Assembly (NCBI GenBank): GCA_036742455.1
Contig: DAINQU010000001.1
Span: 62,001-126,000, forward strand
Length of the DNA stretch: 64,000 nt
From: CAIKZZ01 sp036742455
GTDB lineage: Bacteria > Pseudomonadota > Gammaproteobacteria > Steroidobacterales > Steroidobacteraceae
Reading direction: 5' to 3'
Shown: one piece after another, positions 47,889 to 56,612 of the stretch
How the letters are laid out: every line of letters begins with the position of its first letter
Position numbering within the stretch: the first letter of the stretch is position 1
Position numbers and translations under genes: made by a program
The notes under the pieces: model-generated
The model's input: only the letters and a program-made list of their open reading frames with translations
The model's database searches: none
What the model was told of the DNA's origin: nothing

Positions 47889-49547
47889 ATGCAGCTGACT
47901 TGGCGCAGATTGGTGGTCGTCATGGCGCTCTGCGCGATGGCGACTGTGGCCGGCGCGCAAGCGCGACGGATCGAGCGCAAGCCGCCCTCCGATCCGATGG
48001 CCGGTGTCGCGATCTATGAGCGCGGGGTGCTCTCGAGCGGCGCGCCACTCGTCGCGGAACGCTCGGACATGCCCTCGCTCACCGGCGACCACGCAGCGTG
48101 CATCAACTGCCATCGCAAGAGCGGCTTGGGTTCGGTCGAAGCGCGCAACATCATTCCACCGGTGACCGGACGCTTTTTGTTTCACCTTCCGGACGACAGT
48201 TCCGATGTGGCGCGCCTTCCGTATCTGCCGAACTCTCGGCTCGCCCGCGACGCGTATACCCGCGAGTCACTCGCGCGCGCCATCCGTGAGGGGGTCGATG
48301 CCTCCGGCAAGCCGTTGTCGTACTTGATGCCGCGCTACGATCTCAACGATACCGATATGAAGGCGCTCATTGATCACTTGATCGCCCTCGACTCGCCGAA
48401 AATACCCGGCGTGAATTCCGGTGAATTGCACTTCGCGACGATTGTGACGCCGGATGCGGACCCGGCAACCAAAGACGGCGTGCTGGCAGTGATTCGTCAC
48501 TTCTTTGACGAGAAGAACGCGGCGCCGCGGGGCGAAGGGAATCAGAAAATGCAGACGAGCGCCAAAGGCGCGCTCGAGAAACACATGTTCCGCGTCAATC
48601 GCGAGTGGGTGCTGCACGTTTGGGAGCTCTCCGGTCCTCCGTCGACCTGGCAGCAACAACTGGATGCCCTGTTTGCGGCAGAGCCGGTGTTTGCCGTGAT
48701 ATCCGGCGCCTACGGTCGGGATTACTCGCCGGTGCGCGCCTTCTGCGAATCGCGCTCGGTGCCGTGCCTGTTTCCGAATCTGGACTATGCGCCACCCGTC
48801 GGTGATGACGACTTCCACGTTGTTTATTTCTCGCGCGGAGTCGGCCTCGAGGCGGATTTAATCGCCGCAGATGTCGCCACGGGACCCGCCACGACGGCGA
48901 TGGCGGCCCTCTACCGCGAGGGGGATGCGGGTGAGCTTGCGGCGGCACGGCTCGCGGAGGATTTGCGGACGCAGCAGCGTGCGCTGCGTCTGCTGCGGAT
49001 CCCCGCCAAAGCGGGCCCGGAGGCGATTCGGGCGGCGATCAAATCGCTACCGCCGAACACGTCGCTCGCGGTCTGGCTGCGAGACAAAGACGTGGCCGAA
49101 CTGGGGCCGGCGCCGACAGGTGTGGTGTATCTCTCCGGCATTCTCGCCGGCGATGAATACACACCGCTACCGGCCGACTGGCGCCCGAACACCAAGGTGG
49201 TGCTGACGGTGGATCTACCCGATGTCCGACGCGTGCGTCTGGACTATGCGCACGGCTGGTTCCGTGTCCGGAAAATCCCCGAAGTGTCGTTCCGCGCGCA
49301 AGCCGACACGTTTCTGGCGTGCGGGATCCTCTCCGAGACGGTGAAGCACCTGATCGACGCGTTCGTTCCGAACTATCTCGTCGAACGGATTGAGGACACG
49401 CTCGAGCATCGCGTGCTGACGGGCTACTACCCCCGCTTAACCTTGGGGCCCCATCAGCGCTTCGCGTCGAAAGGCGGTACTTTCGCGCGCTTTACCGAGC
49501 CGACGGGGCACCGTATGGAGCCGATCGGGGACTGGGTCGTCCCCTAA
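47889..49547 (+). CDS. Monohaem cytochrome c fused to a periplasmic binding-protein-like domain
   Basis: 552 residues with signal peptide to ~residue 23 (VAGAQA). One haem c site C71-I-N-C74-H75, with Met147 in SYLMPRY as the likely axial ligand, makes a class I cytochrome domain of residues ~35-170. Residues ~180-552 resemble a type 1 periplasmic binding protein or branched-chain amino-acid receptor fold (PVFAVISGAYGRDYSPVRAFCESRSVPCLFPNL, TTAMAALYREGD, AVWLRDKDVAELG). It may pass electrons between the multicopper partner and the respiratory chain. It is last in its operon and convergent with the FKBP gene, three bases apart. Confidence 0.8.
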   Translation: MQLTWRRLVVVMALCAMATVAGAQARRIERKPPSDPMAGVAIYERGVLSSGAPLVAERSDMPSLTGDHAACINCHRKSGLGSVEARNIIPPVTGRFLFHLPDDSSDVARLPYLPNSRLARDAYTRESLARAIREGVDASGKPLSYLMPRYDLNDTDMKALIDHLIALDSPKIPGVNSGELHFATIVTPDADPATKDGVLAVIRHFFDEKNAAPRGEGNQKMQTSAKGALEKHMFRVNREWVLHVWELSGPPSTWQQQLDALFAAEPVFAVISGAYGRDYSPVRAFCESRSVPCLFPNLDYAPPVGDDDFHVVYFSRGVGLEADLIAADVATGPATTAMAALYREGDAGELAAARLAEDLRTQQRALRLLRIPAKAGPEAIRAAIKSLPPNTSLAVWLRDKDVAELGPAPTGVVYLSGILAGDEYTPLPADWRPNTKVVLTVDLPDVRRVRLDYAHGWFRVRKIPEVSFRAQADTFLACGILSETVKHLIDAFVPNYLVERIEDTLEHRVLTGYYPRLTLGPHQRFASKGGTFARFTEPTGHRMEPIGDWVVP

Positions 49548-49550
49548 TCG

Positions 49551-50300
49551 TTATTTCTCGGACGTAGCCGGTGCGGTCTTGGTCGTGCCAGCCGGCACCG
49601 GTGTGACGCGTTCCTGCTTCGGCATCGGCGGGGGCGGCTCGATCTTCAGCAATTCGAGTTCGTAAATGATGGCCGACCCCGGTGGCACCATGGGCGGCGT
49701 GTTATTGCCGTAACCGAGATCGGGCGGCACAAACAACTGCCACACCGCGCCCGGCTTCATGAGGCGGAACGCCTCTTGCCACGCCTTGAAGACCGAGTTC
49801 ACGCGGAACGTGGCCGGCTTGTCGTGGGTCTCCGAGCGGTCGTACACGGTTCCGTCGATCAGGCTCGCCTTGTAGCGGACGGTGACCTGATCCGTGGGCA
49901 TCGGCGGCGCGCCGTTGGCATCGCCTTCCTGCAGGATGCGGTATTGCAGGCCCGACGGAAGCTGCACGATGCCCGGTTGCTTGGCGTTCGCTGCCAGGAA
50001 GTTGCGTGCCAACACCCGATTTTCGTTCGCGAGGACTTCTCGCGTGCCCTTTAAATAGGCCTGCGCTGCTTCGCGGTCGGCGGCGGACAGGTCCTTGCCG
50101 GCCAGCGTTTCCTTCAGGCCGCGAATCAGATCGTCCACGACGATCTCTTTGGCCGCGCCGGAGTGCTGGAGTTGATTCCCCAGCAACAGACCTACCTGGT
50201 AACTGCCGAGTTTGGGATCGCGCGCGGGCGCGGCGTCATCGGCGAGCGCGGGCGTGCCAAGGGCGATCAGTATCGCGAGCGAAAGCAGGCGTCGGGTCAT
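49551..50300 (-). CDS. FKBP-type peptidyl-prolyl isomerase, Mip/FkpA-like
   Basis: 249 residues with signal peptide MTRRLLSLAILIALGTPALA. Residues ~30-110 form the helical dimerisation domain of Mip/FkpA (SYQVGLLLGNQLQHSG ... LKGTREVLANENRVLARNFL). The FKBP domain follows: LPSGLQYRILQEG, VTVRYKASLIDGTVYDRS, EAFRLMKPGAVWQLFVPPDLGYG and GSAIIYELELLKIE. The tail is Pro-rich. It folds proline-rich secreted proteins. An FKBP gene also accompanies the multicopper oxidase gene in the Leptothrix mof locus. FkpA-type housekeeping roles are equally possible. Confidence 0.88.
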   Translation of the reverse strand: MTRRLLSLAILIALGTPALADDAAPARDPKLGSYQVGLLLGNQLQHSGAAKEIVVDDLIRGLKETLAGKDLSAADREAAQAYLKGTREVLANENRVLARNFLAANAKQPGIVQLPSGLQYRILQEGDANGAPPMPTDQVTVRYKASLIDGTVYDRSETHDKPATFRVNSVFKAWQEAFRLMKPGAVWQLFVPPDLGYGNNTPPMVPPGSAIIYELELLKIEPPPPMPKQERVTPVPAGTTKTAPATSEK

Positions 50301-50369
50301 GAGGCTCTAGTCCTTAGAGTGGGTCAGAGGGGACATCATAGCGCAGCGGTCTCGCGGTCCTCACCGCCA

Positions 50370-52001
50370 TCAGCGTCGGAACGCGAGGTACAGCACACTC
50401 GGCGTGATCAGCAGCAGTCCCAACCAGAGATCCGTGAGCGACAACAAGGCGCAGACGCCGGCGAGTAGACAGCCGACGGCGACCAAGGTTCGATCCCGAC
50501 GGCGTGACTGTGCGTCCAGCGCCGCGATCAGCCGCGCCGTGTCCGGCGTGGAGTCGGGCAGCAACTGCGGGCTGGCTTCGGCCTCGCGCACCCACCGCCG
50601 CACCAACGGGGGCAAGGCACGCAGACTTTCGATCACCTCGGGGAGGTGCCGGCGCGACTCGCGCCATAGAGTGCGCGGGCGCGTCCGGTCGCGGAACCAA
50701 TCTCGCAACAACGGCTGCGCGGTTTTCCACAGATCGAGTTGGGGATACAGATCCCGACCGAGGCCTTCGATATTGAGCAGCGTTTTCTGCAACAACACGA
50801 GCTGCGGTTGCACCGTCATCTTGAAGCGCCGTGCCGTCTCGAAGAGGCGCAGCAACACGACCCCGAACGAGATTTCGTTGATCGGCTTTTGGAAAATCGG
50901 CTCGCACACGGTGCGGACGGCGGATTCCAGCTCGTTGACGCGGGTACCGGCCGGCACCCAGCCGCTTTCGATGTGCAATTCCGCGATGCGCCGATAGTCA
51001 CGGTCAAAGAAGGCCATGAAGTTACCGGCGAGGTATTCGAGGTCGCGCGGCTCCAGCGAGCCGATGATGCCAAAGTCGATCGCCGCGTACTTCGGTTCGG
51101 CCGGATCGTCGGTCAAAACGAAGATATTGCCGGGGTGCATGTCGGCATGAAAAAAGTTGTGATACAGCATCTGCGTGAAGAAGATCTTCACGCCATTTTC
51201 GGCCAGCTTCTCGATGTTGACCTCGCGGGCCCGGAGCGTTGCCATGTCCGAAATCTGCACACCACGAATGCGCTCCATCACCATGACGTCGCGGCGAGTC
51301 AGATCGAAGAAAACTTCCGGAACGTACAAAAGCGGCGAGTCGGTGAAGTTGCGGCGCAACTGCGCGGCGTTGGCCGCTTCGCGCAACAAGTCCAACTCAT
51401 CCATGATGGTCTTGTCGTATTCGCCCACCACTTCCACCGGTCGCAGGCGTTGGGCGTCCGGCACGTAGCGCTCGACGAGGCGCGCGAGGGCATACAGCAC
51501 CTCGAGGTCTCGTCGTATGACGGCCTGCATGCCGGGCCGTAGCACCTTCACCACCACTTCCCGTCCGTCTTTCAGTACGGCGCCGTGCACCTGCGCGATC
51601 GACGCGGCGGCGAGCGGCGTCGCCTCAAAGGAGGCAAACAGCTCGTGCACCGGTGCGCCGAGCGCACGCTCGATGGTGGCCTGTGCTTCGGCTTCGCCGA
51701 AAGGCGGCACACGATCCTGCAGTTTCACCAACTCGTCGGCGATGTCATCCGGCAGCAGGTCCCGTCGGGTCGACAGGGTTTGGCCAAACTTGATGAAGAT
51801 GGGCCCCAACTCCTCCAGCGCGAGCCGTAGGCGCTCGCCGCGCGAGCCGCGGTGACGTCGCTCGAACCACGTGGATGGCTGTAGGAGGGAGACGAAGCGC
51901 AATGGCCGGTACAGGTGCGTGGCGACGACGAACTCGTCGAGGCCGTGCCGCATGAGGACGCGTTGGATCTGCAGCAGTCGGCGAACGACCTTCAGCGGCA
52001 T
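50370..52001 (-). CDS. ubiB: Ubiquinone biosynthesis kinase-like protein UbiB
   Basis: 543 residues from ATG at 52001, which overlaps the ubiJ stop (TGATG). ADCK/UbiB family: KFGQTLSTRRDLLPDDIADEL holds the KxGQ motif, then SIAQVHGAVLKDGREVVVKVLRPG with the nucleotide Lys, FFHADMHPGNIFV and AIDFGIIG as the kinase-like catalytic parts. Two C-terminal membrane helices (LVAVGCLLAGVCALL, LWLGLLLITPSVLYLAF) anchor it to the inner membrane. It supports coenzyme Q synthesis, probably by an ATPase activity that extracts lipid intermediates. Confidence 0.95.
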   Translation of the reverse strand: MPLKVVRRLLQIQRVLMRHGLDEFVVATHLYRPLRFVSLLQPSTWFERRHRGSRGERLRLALEELGPIFIKFGQTLSTRRDLLPDDIADELVKLQDRVPPFGEAEAQATIERALGAPVHELFASFEATPLAAASIAQVHGAVLKDGREVVVKVLRPGMQAVIRRDLEVLYALARLVERYVPDAQRLRPVEVVGEYDKTIMDELDLLREAANAAQLRRNFTDSPLLYVPEVFFDLTRRDVMVMERIRGVQISDMATLRAREVNIEKLAENGVKIFFTQMLYHNFFHADMHPGNIFVLTDDPAEPKYAAIDFGIIGSLEPRDLEYLAGNFMAFFDRDYRRIAELHIESGWVPAGTRVNELESAVRTVCEPIFQKPINEISFGVVLLRLFETARRFKMTVQPQLVLLQKTLLNIEGLGRDLYPQLDLWKTAQPLLRDWFRDRTRPRTLWRESRRHLPEVIESLRALPPLVRRWVREAEASPQLLPDSTPDTARLIAALDAQSRRRDRTLVAVGCLLAGVCALLSLTDLWLGLLLITPSVLYLAFRR

Positions 52002-52624
52002 CACGAGCGCACCTCCGCCAGCGGAGCGAGCCGGGCGAGTCGCGCCTCAAAGCGCGCCACATCGTCGCGCAGGTGATCGACATCATCGTGAAATGCGGCG
52101 AGCTCGGCGCCGCCAACGACATCGCGGCCTTCTTCGACGAGGTACTCGCTCGTTGAACGCGCGAGGCTGCCCAGCACGCGGCGTCCCGACGCGAGCACCC
52201 CGCGCGCGGCCTTCAGCGCGTGATGCGCGGACTGATCACCGATGAGTCGCGCGAGTTCGGCCTCGACGTCCGGGCGCGCCTGTTGGAAGAGGTGTTCAAA
52301 GCCCTGCACGACGGTTGCATCGCCTTCGACGGTGACGCCAGGTTGATGACTCCCGCCCTGGGCACGGCCTGCCACGAGGCGGACCAAGGCCGCCGGCGAG
52401 CCCCGGACGTTGGCATCGGCAGGCACCGTGTCCCCGAGCGTCAAACGCAAGCCTTCTCGATGCGCAGCAAGGTGCAGCCGTACCAGCGTACGACCTTGAC
52501 CGTCGAGTGCGATGGCAAAGGAACGACCTTGCAACCGTTGCAAGAGCGCACGCGCGGGGGTCGATGCCTCAATTTGCCGATTGATCAGCAACTCGAGCGA
52601 CAGCAGGGGCGTTGTGACGAGCAT
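52001..52624 (-). CDS. ubiJ: Ubiquinone biosynthesis accessory factor UbiJ (SCP2 domain)
   Basis: 207 residues from ATG 52624, which forms a TGATG overlap with the ubiE stop. An SCP2-like lipid-binding domain (residues ~1-110: SLELLINRQIEASTPARALLQRLQGRSFAIAL ... DANVRGSPAALVRLV) is followed by a helical tail with a coiled coil at the end (AAFHDDVDHLRDDVARFEARLARL). It presents polyprenyl intermediates to the Ubi enzymes. Order ubiE-ubiJ-ubiB is characteristic of gammaproteobacteria. Confidence 0.9.
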   Translation of the reverse strand: MLVTTPLLSLELLINRQIEASTPARALLQRLQGRSFAIALDGQGRTLVRLHLAAHREGLRLTLGDTVPADANVRGSPAALVRLVAGRAQGGSHQPGVTVEGDATVVQGFEHLFQQARPDVEAELARLIGDQSAHHALKAARGVLASGRRVLGSLARSTSEYLVEEGRDVVGGAELAAFHDDVDHLRDDVARFEARLARLAPLAEVRS

Positions 52625-53394
52625 CAGTAGCGCCACCCACGATGCAGGGCCACGATGCCGCCGGTGAGGTTGTGATGGCGGACGCCGTCGAAACCTGCGC
52701 TGCGCATCATCCCGTCCAAGGTGTCTTGGTCGGGGAACATCCGGATCGATTCCGCGAGGTACCGATAACTGTCGGCATCGCCGGCGACGAGGCGACCGAG
52801 TGCGGGCAGCACGGAAAAGGAATACGTGTCGTACACGGGGCCCAACCCCGGTGCGACCGGCTTGGAAAACTCCAGCACGAGCAGTTGTCCGCCGGGCTTT
52901 AACACGCGGTACATCGAGGCGAGCGCCGCCGCCTTGTCGGTCACGTTGCGCAGCCCAAAGGCGATCGTCACGCAATCAAAGGATTGATCCGCAAACGGCA
53001 GTCGCTCGGCGTTCGCCAGCGCGAAATCGACATTGCCCACGATGCCCTGATCGAGCAATCGGTCGCGACCGTGCCGCAGCATCTCGGCATTGATGTCGGA
53101 AAGCACCACACGACCGCTGGGTCCGACCTGGCGGCTCATCCCTGCGGTAATGTCGCCGGTGCCTCCGGCCACGTCGAGCGCACGCTGGCCCGGTCGCAAA
53201 CCGGTCTGGGAGAGCAGGAACCGCTTCCACAACCGGTGCACACCGAAGGACATCAGGTCGTTCATGACGTCGTAGCGGCTCGCCACGGAGTCAAACACGG
53301 CGCGCACGCGGCTGGCTTTTTCAGCGAGAGCGACACGCTCGTAGCCGAAATCGACCGTGTCGTGAGCGGGACTCTGCGGAGTGGAATCGGTCAT
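52624..53394 (-). CDS. ubiE: Ubiquinone/menaquinone C-methyltransferase UbiE
   Basis: 256 residues. SAM-dependent methyltransferase with DSVASRYDVMNDLMSFGVHRLWKRF, the glycine-rich motif I ALDVAGGTGDI, FDCVTIAFGLRNVTDK and LVLEFSKP, and the C-terminal SGGIVALHRG-like end (NLTGGIVALHRGWRY). It methylates the benzoquinone ring in ubiquinone synthesis and first in the ubiEJB operon. Confidence 0.96.
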   Translation of the reverse strand: MTDSTPQSPAHDTVDFGYERVALAEKASRVRAVFDSVASRYDVMNDLMSFGVHRLWKRFLLSQTGLRPGQRALDVAGGTGDITAGMSRQVGPSGRVVLSDINAEMLRHGRDRLLDQGIVGNVDFALANAERLPFADQSFDCVTIAFGLRNVTDKAAALASMYRVLKPGGQLLVLEFSKPVAPGLGPVYDTYSFSVLPALGRLVAGDADSYRYLAESIRMFPDQDTLDGMMRSAGFDGVRHHNLTGGIVALHRGWRY

Positions 53395-53450
53395 GGGGGC
53401 CTCGGGGCGTCAATCCCCCCATTGTACCCCTACCGCCTCGCGCGGGCGCG

Positions 53451-54650
53451 TCAGCCGTGGAGGGTCGTGCCCCGTGGGGGGCTCACGCGCGGGCGCGCGG
53501 GGGTATTCATGCCAATGTCGTCCAGAAAACCGCGCAAGAGCGGCGTGAACAGCGCGGTTTCCGTGAGAAAGGCGTCGTGGCCATAGGCCGAGGACAGTTC
53601 GACGTACTCGCAGTCGACACCCGACTCGCCGAGCACTTGCCCCATCTCGCGCTGCTGCTCCACGGGAAACAGCAGATCCTCGCGCACACCAATCACCAAG
53701 GCACGCTCGAGTTTCAGACGGCGTGCCGCGGCGGCGGCGTCCGTTGCCCCGCGATGCTGCAGACCGTCGGCTCCCGCGGCGACGCCAAACGCGCCAAAGT
53801 CGAAGAGGTCCATGGCGCGAGAAATCGTCCAGTACGACCACGGATCAAACTGGCGCACAAACTTCTGGGCCAAGTGCTCCAGCCAGCGCTCGACCTCAAA
53901 ATCCGTGCCCGAGGCACGCCCGGCATACGGCTCCGTCTGGTCGCGGCCAAACCGCTGCTCCAGCAGATCACTGCCGACGTACGACAGGATCCCGATCTTG
54001 CGCGCCCACCGCATGGCCTGTTCGACCAACGCCGTGTCGGCGCCGGCTTTGAGGAGCGAACCGACCATTTCGCGCTGCAGACTGCGCGTGGCGATCGCCG
54101 CGGCATTCGCGGCCATGGCGCCGGAGATGGAGACCATGGCTCGGCTACGCCCCGGGAAAAGGGCCGCATGAGCGAGTACCGTCATGCCCCCGAGCGAACA
54201 GCCCACCGTTGCGTGGAGGGTGTCGATGCCCAAGGCATCCACGGCCGCCTGACTGGCGCGCGCGATGTCTTCCACGCGCATCTCGGGAAAGTCGCCACCG
54301 TAGGCTTGACCGGTCAGCGGATTGATCGACTTCGGACCCGTCGAGCCAAAACAACTGCCCAGCGAGTTCACGACAATGACGTAATAACGGTCTGTATCCA
54401 ACGCGAGCCCGGGCCCAACCATGGCATCCCACCACCCCGGAGACGTGTCCCCGGGGTGTGCTGCCGCGTGCGCGGACGCGGACAGGCCCGTAAAGACCAA
54501 GATCGCGTTGTCGCGCGATGCCGCGAGCGTCCCATAGGTTTCCACCGCCACCTCCGCGCCCCAGAGTTGGCCTCCGGTCGTGAGGGCGAAGGGGTTCGGC
54601 AAGGGCAGTCGACGGGCGGTCGAGGATGCTTCGGGGGGAGTAGCGCTCAT
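53451..54650 (-). CDS. metX: MetX-family acyltransferase, probably serine O-succinyltransferase
   Basis: 399 residues, alpha/beta hydrolase fold. The nucleophile Ser is in VGCSLGGMTVL, and the catalytic Asp and His are in the C-terminal part (EDLLFPVEQ, AYGHDAFL). The region TGLSASAHAAAHPGDTSPGW and VNSLGSCFGSTGPKSINPLTG match the serine O-succinyltransferase group described from Xanthomonas rather than classic homoserine acetyltransferases. It is divergent from a cysteine synthase gene, and that pairing supports a role in cysteine rather than methionine synthesis: O-succinylserine made here, sulfhydrylated by the neighbour. Homoserine activity cannot be excluded from sequence. Confidence 0.85.
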   Translation of the reverse strand: MSATPPEASSTARRLPLPNPFALTTGGQLWGAEVAVETYGTLAASRDNAILVFTGLSASAHAAAHPGDTSPGWWDAMVGPGLALDTDRYYVIVVNSLGSCFGSTGPKSINPLTGQAYGGDFPEMRVEDIARASQAAVDALGIDTLHATVGCSLGGMTVLAHAALFPGRSRAMVSISGAMAANAAAIATRSLQREMVGSLLKAGADTALVEQAMRWARKIGILSYVGSDLLEQRFGRDQTEPYAGRASGTDFEVERWLEHLAQKFVRQFDPWSYWTISRAMDLFDFGAFGVAAGADGLQHRGATDAAAAARRLKLERALVIGVREDLLFPVEQQREMGQVLGESGVDCEYVELSSAYGHDAFLTETALFTPLLRGFLDDIGMNTPARPRVSPPRGTTLHG

Positions 54651-54799
54651 CTTGGTATTGTCCCCACCGTTTGTGATGGTTGCTATGGGGCGGTGAGAAC
54701 CATTCGTTATGACGGCAGAGCCAACCGGATGCTCGGCACGCCGGACAGCGCGCCTACACTGCGGTTCTCGTCCTTTTATTCGGTTGGGAAGTCGCCGTC
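54651..54799. promoter_or_regulatory. Divergent control region of metX-like and cysteine synthase genes
   Basis: The 149 bases between the divergent starts must hold both promoters. No perfect sigma-70 pair or clear ribosome binding site for the plus-strand gene is visible. A CysB site would be expected here, but I cannot mark one with confidence. Confidence 0.4.
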
Positions 54800-55753
54800 A
54801 TGACGATCTATAACAACATTCTCGAGACGATCGGCCGCACGCCGATCGTGCGCATTAACCGACTCGCCCCGGCGCACGTCACGATGTACGCCAAGGTCGA
54901 GTACTTCAATCCCGGCGGCTCGGTGAAGGATCGCCTTGCGATGGGCATTATCCAAGACGCCGAGCGTCGAGGCGTCTTGAAGCCCGGGCAAACGATCGTC
55001 GAAGCGACGTCGGGCAACACCGGTATTGCGCTCGCGTTGGTGGCCGCGGCCAAGGGCTACCCGTTCGTCGCCGTTATGGTCGAAACGTTCTCGATCGAGC
55101 GACGCAAGATCATGCGCGCTCTGGGTGCCAAGGTGATTCTGACGCCGGCCGCCGAGCGCGGCTCAGGCATGGTGCGCAAAGCAAAGGAGTTGGCCGAGAA
55201 GAACGGCTGGTTCCTCGCCTCGCAGTTCGAGAACGAAGCCAATCCGGCCTATCATCGGCAGACAACCGGTCCGGAGATCCTGTCGGACTTCGCCGGCAAG
55301 CGACTCGACTATTTCGTGAGTGGTTGGGGCACCGGCGGCACAATGACCGGCGCGGGGCAAATGTTGAAGCTCGCGCGGCCCGATCTCAAGATCGTCACGA
55401 CCGAACCGGCGTCGGCGCGCTTGCTGGCGGGCGGGGAATTCAAGCCGCACAAGATTCAGGGTTGGACGCCGGACTTCGTGCCGGGCGTCCTCGATCGCAG
55501 CGTCTTCGATGACAACATTCCGGTGACGGACGATGAGGCCGTTGCGACTGCGCGCCTGCTGGCACAGAAAGAAGGATTGTTTGTCGGCATTTCGTCGGGC
55601 GGTAACTTCGCCGCGGCGCTCAAGGTCGCGGAGGCGGCCCCCGAGGGCAGCGTGATCCTCACGGTCATGACCGACACGGGCGAGCGTTATCTCTCGACCG
55701 TCCTCTTCGAAGGGGTGCCCGAGGGATCCGATCCGGAACCCACCTTGCCGTAA
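54800..55753 (+). CDS. cysK: Cysteine synthase (O-acylserine sulfhydrylase)
   Basis: 317 residues, fold type II PLP enzyme. The PLP lysine is in FNPGGSVKDRLAMG, the phosphate/substrate loop in EATSGNTGIALA, the glycine loop GWGTGGTMTGAG binds PLP phosphate, and ISSGGN is the cofactor-ring contact. It replaces the acyl group of an activated serine with sulfide. Next to a serine O-succinyltransferase-like gene, O-succinylserine may be the physiological substrate. CysK and CysM types are hard to separate by eye. Confidence 0.93.
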   Translation: MTIYNNILETIGRTPIVRINRLAPAHVTMYAKVEYFNPGGSVKDRLAMGIIQDAERRGVLKPGQTIVEATSGNTGIALALVAAAKGYPFVAVMVETFSIERRKIMRALGAKVILTPAAERGSGMVRKAKELAEKNGWFLASQFENEANPAYHRQTTGPEILSDFAGKRLDYFVSGWGTGGTMTGAGQMLKLARPDLKIVTTEPASARLLAGGEFKPHKIQGWTPDFVPGVLDRSVFDDNIPVTDDEAVATARLLAQKEGLFVGISSGGNFAAALKVAEAAPEGSVILTVMTDTGERYLSTVLFEGVPEGSDPEPTLP

Positions 55754-55838
55754 GGCGGTGAGCGGGGTGCAGGTTTGCACCCCGCTGGCGTCTCTCGCCG
55801 CAAGCGGTTACCGTGCGCGTTCCAGCTCTGGAGCGCGC

Positions 55839-56219
55839 ATGGCCGTTAAGATTCGCTACGACTGTTCCAAGTGTCCGGGCTACTGCTGCTCGTACGACCG
55901 TATAGAAATCACCGAATTCGACGTGCGACGCTTAGCCAAGCACTTTGACCTCGATGTGGATACGGCGAGACAAAAATTCACGCGTCGTTACGTCAATAAA
56001 AAAGACAACATCGACGAGATGATCCTGCGGCATCGCAAAGACACCGTATTTAAGTCGATTTGCCGGTTTTTTGATCAGGACGAGCGCCGCTGCACCATTT
56101 ACGCCGCCCGACCCGGCGTGTGCCGAAAGTATCCGGAAGAGGGTCGCTGCGGCTACTACGATTTCTTGAAGTTTGAGCGGGAGCAGCAGGGCGACGACGA
56201 GTTCATTCCGTCGGCATGA
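55839..56219 (+). CDS. YkgJ-family zinc/iron-chelating cysteine cluster protein
   Basis: 126 residues from ATG 55839; the frame extends upstream to 55758 but homology begins at MAVKIRYDCSKCPGYCCSYD. The cysteine pattern C-x2-C-x3-CC at the start and CRFF-x6-RCTIYAARPGVCRKYP later define the CxxCxxCC (YkgJ) family, thought to bind Fe or Zn. Function unknown. Its end overlaps the convergent DUF971 gene by 17 bases. Confidence 0.85.
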   Translation: MAVKIRYDCSKCPGYCCSYDRIEITEFDVRRLAKHFDLDVDTARQKFTRRYVNKKDNIDEMILRHRKDTVFKSICRFFDQDERRCTIYAARPGVCRKYPEEGRCGYYDFLKFEREQQGDDEFIPSA

Positions 56220-56598
56220 CCTCGCGAGGTGTCGGACGCCGCACGTAACCGATGCCGTCGAGCCGCGACAGGTAACGGGCCCAACGCGCGGCGTACTGCT
56301 CGCCTAATTCCCGAAGATAGCGCCAGCTGTACAGGCCCGAATCGTGGCCGTCACTGAACACGATTTTGATCGCATACCGTCCGACGGGTTCGATGGCCAC
56401 CACGTCGACATTTTCTTTGGCGATTTGCAGCACGTCTTGCCCGTGGCCGTGCCCTTGCACTTCGGCGGAGGGCGATTGCGTGCGCAGATACTCAAAATCC
56501 AAGGCGTAACGGCGCCCGTCGGCAAACGCAACCTCCACGACGCGTGAGCGGCGTCGGAGGCGGATATCGGTGGGCGTATCGTTCGCGTCGACGGCCAT
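56203..56598 (-). CDS. DUF971 protein (gamma-butyrobetaine hydroxylase-like N-domain)
   Basis: 131 residues from ATG 56598; the frame extends upstream without homology. RLRRRSRVVEVAFADGRRYALDFEYLRTQSPSAEVQGHG, VVAIEPVGRYAIKIVFSDGHDSGLYSWRYLRELG is the DUF971 signature. Small members are common in proteobacteria, have been linked to iron-sulfur metabolism, and lack a defined reaction. It follows xerC by 14 bases in the same direction. Confidence 0.85.
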   Translation of the reverse strand: MAVDANDTPTDIRLRRRSRVVEVAFADGRRYALDFEYLRTQSPSAEVQGHGHGQDVLQIAKENVDVVAIEPVGRYAIKIVFSDGHDSGLYSWRYLRELGEQYAARWARYLSRLDGIGYVRRPTPREVMPTE

Positions 56599-56612
56599 GG
56601 TCGGTCGGGCTC

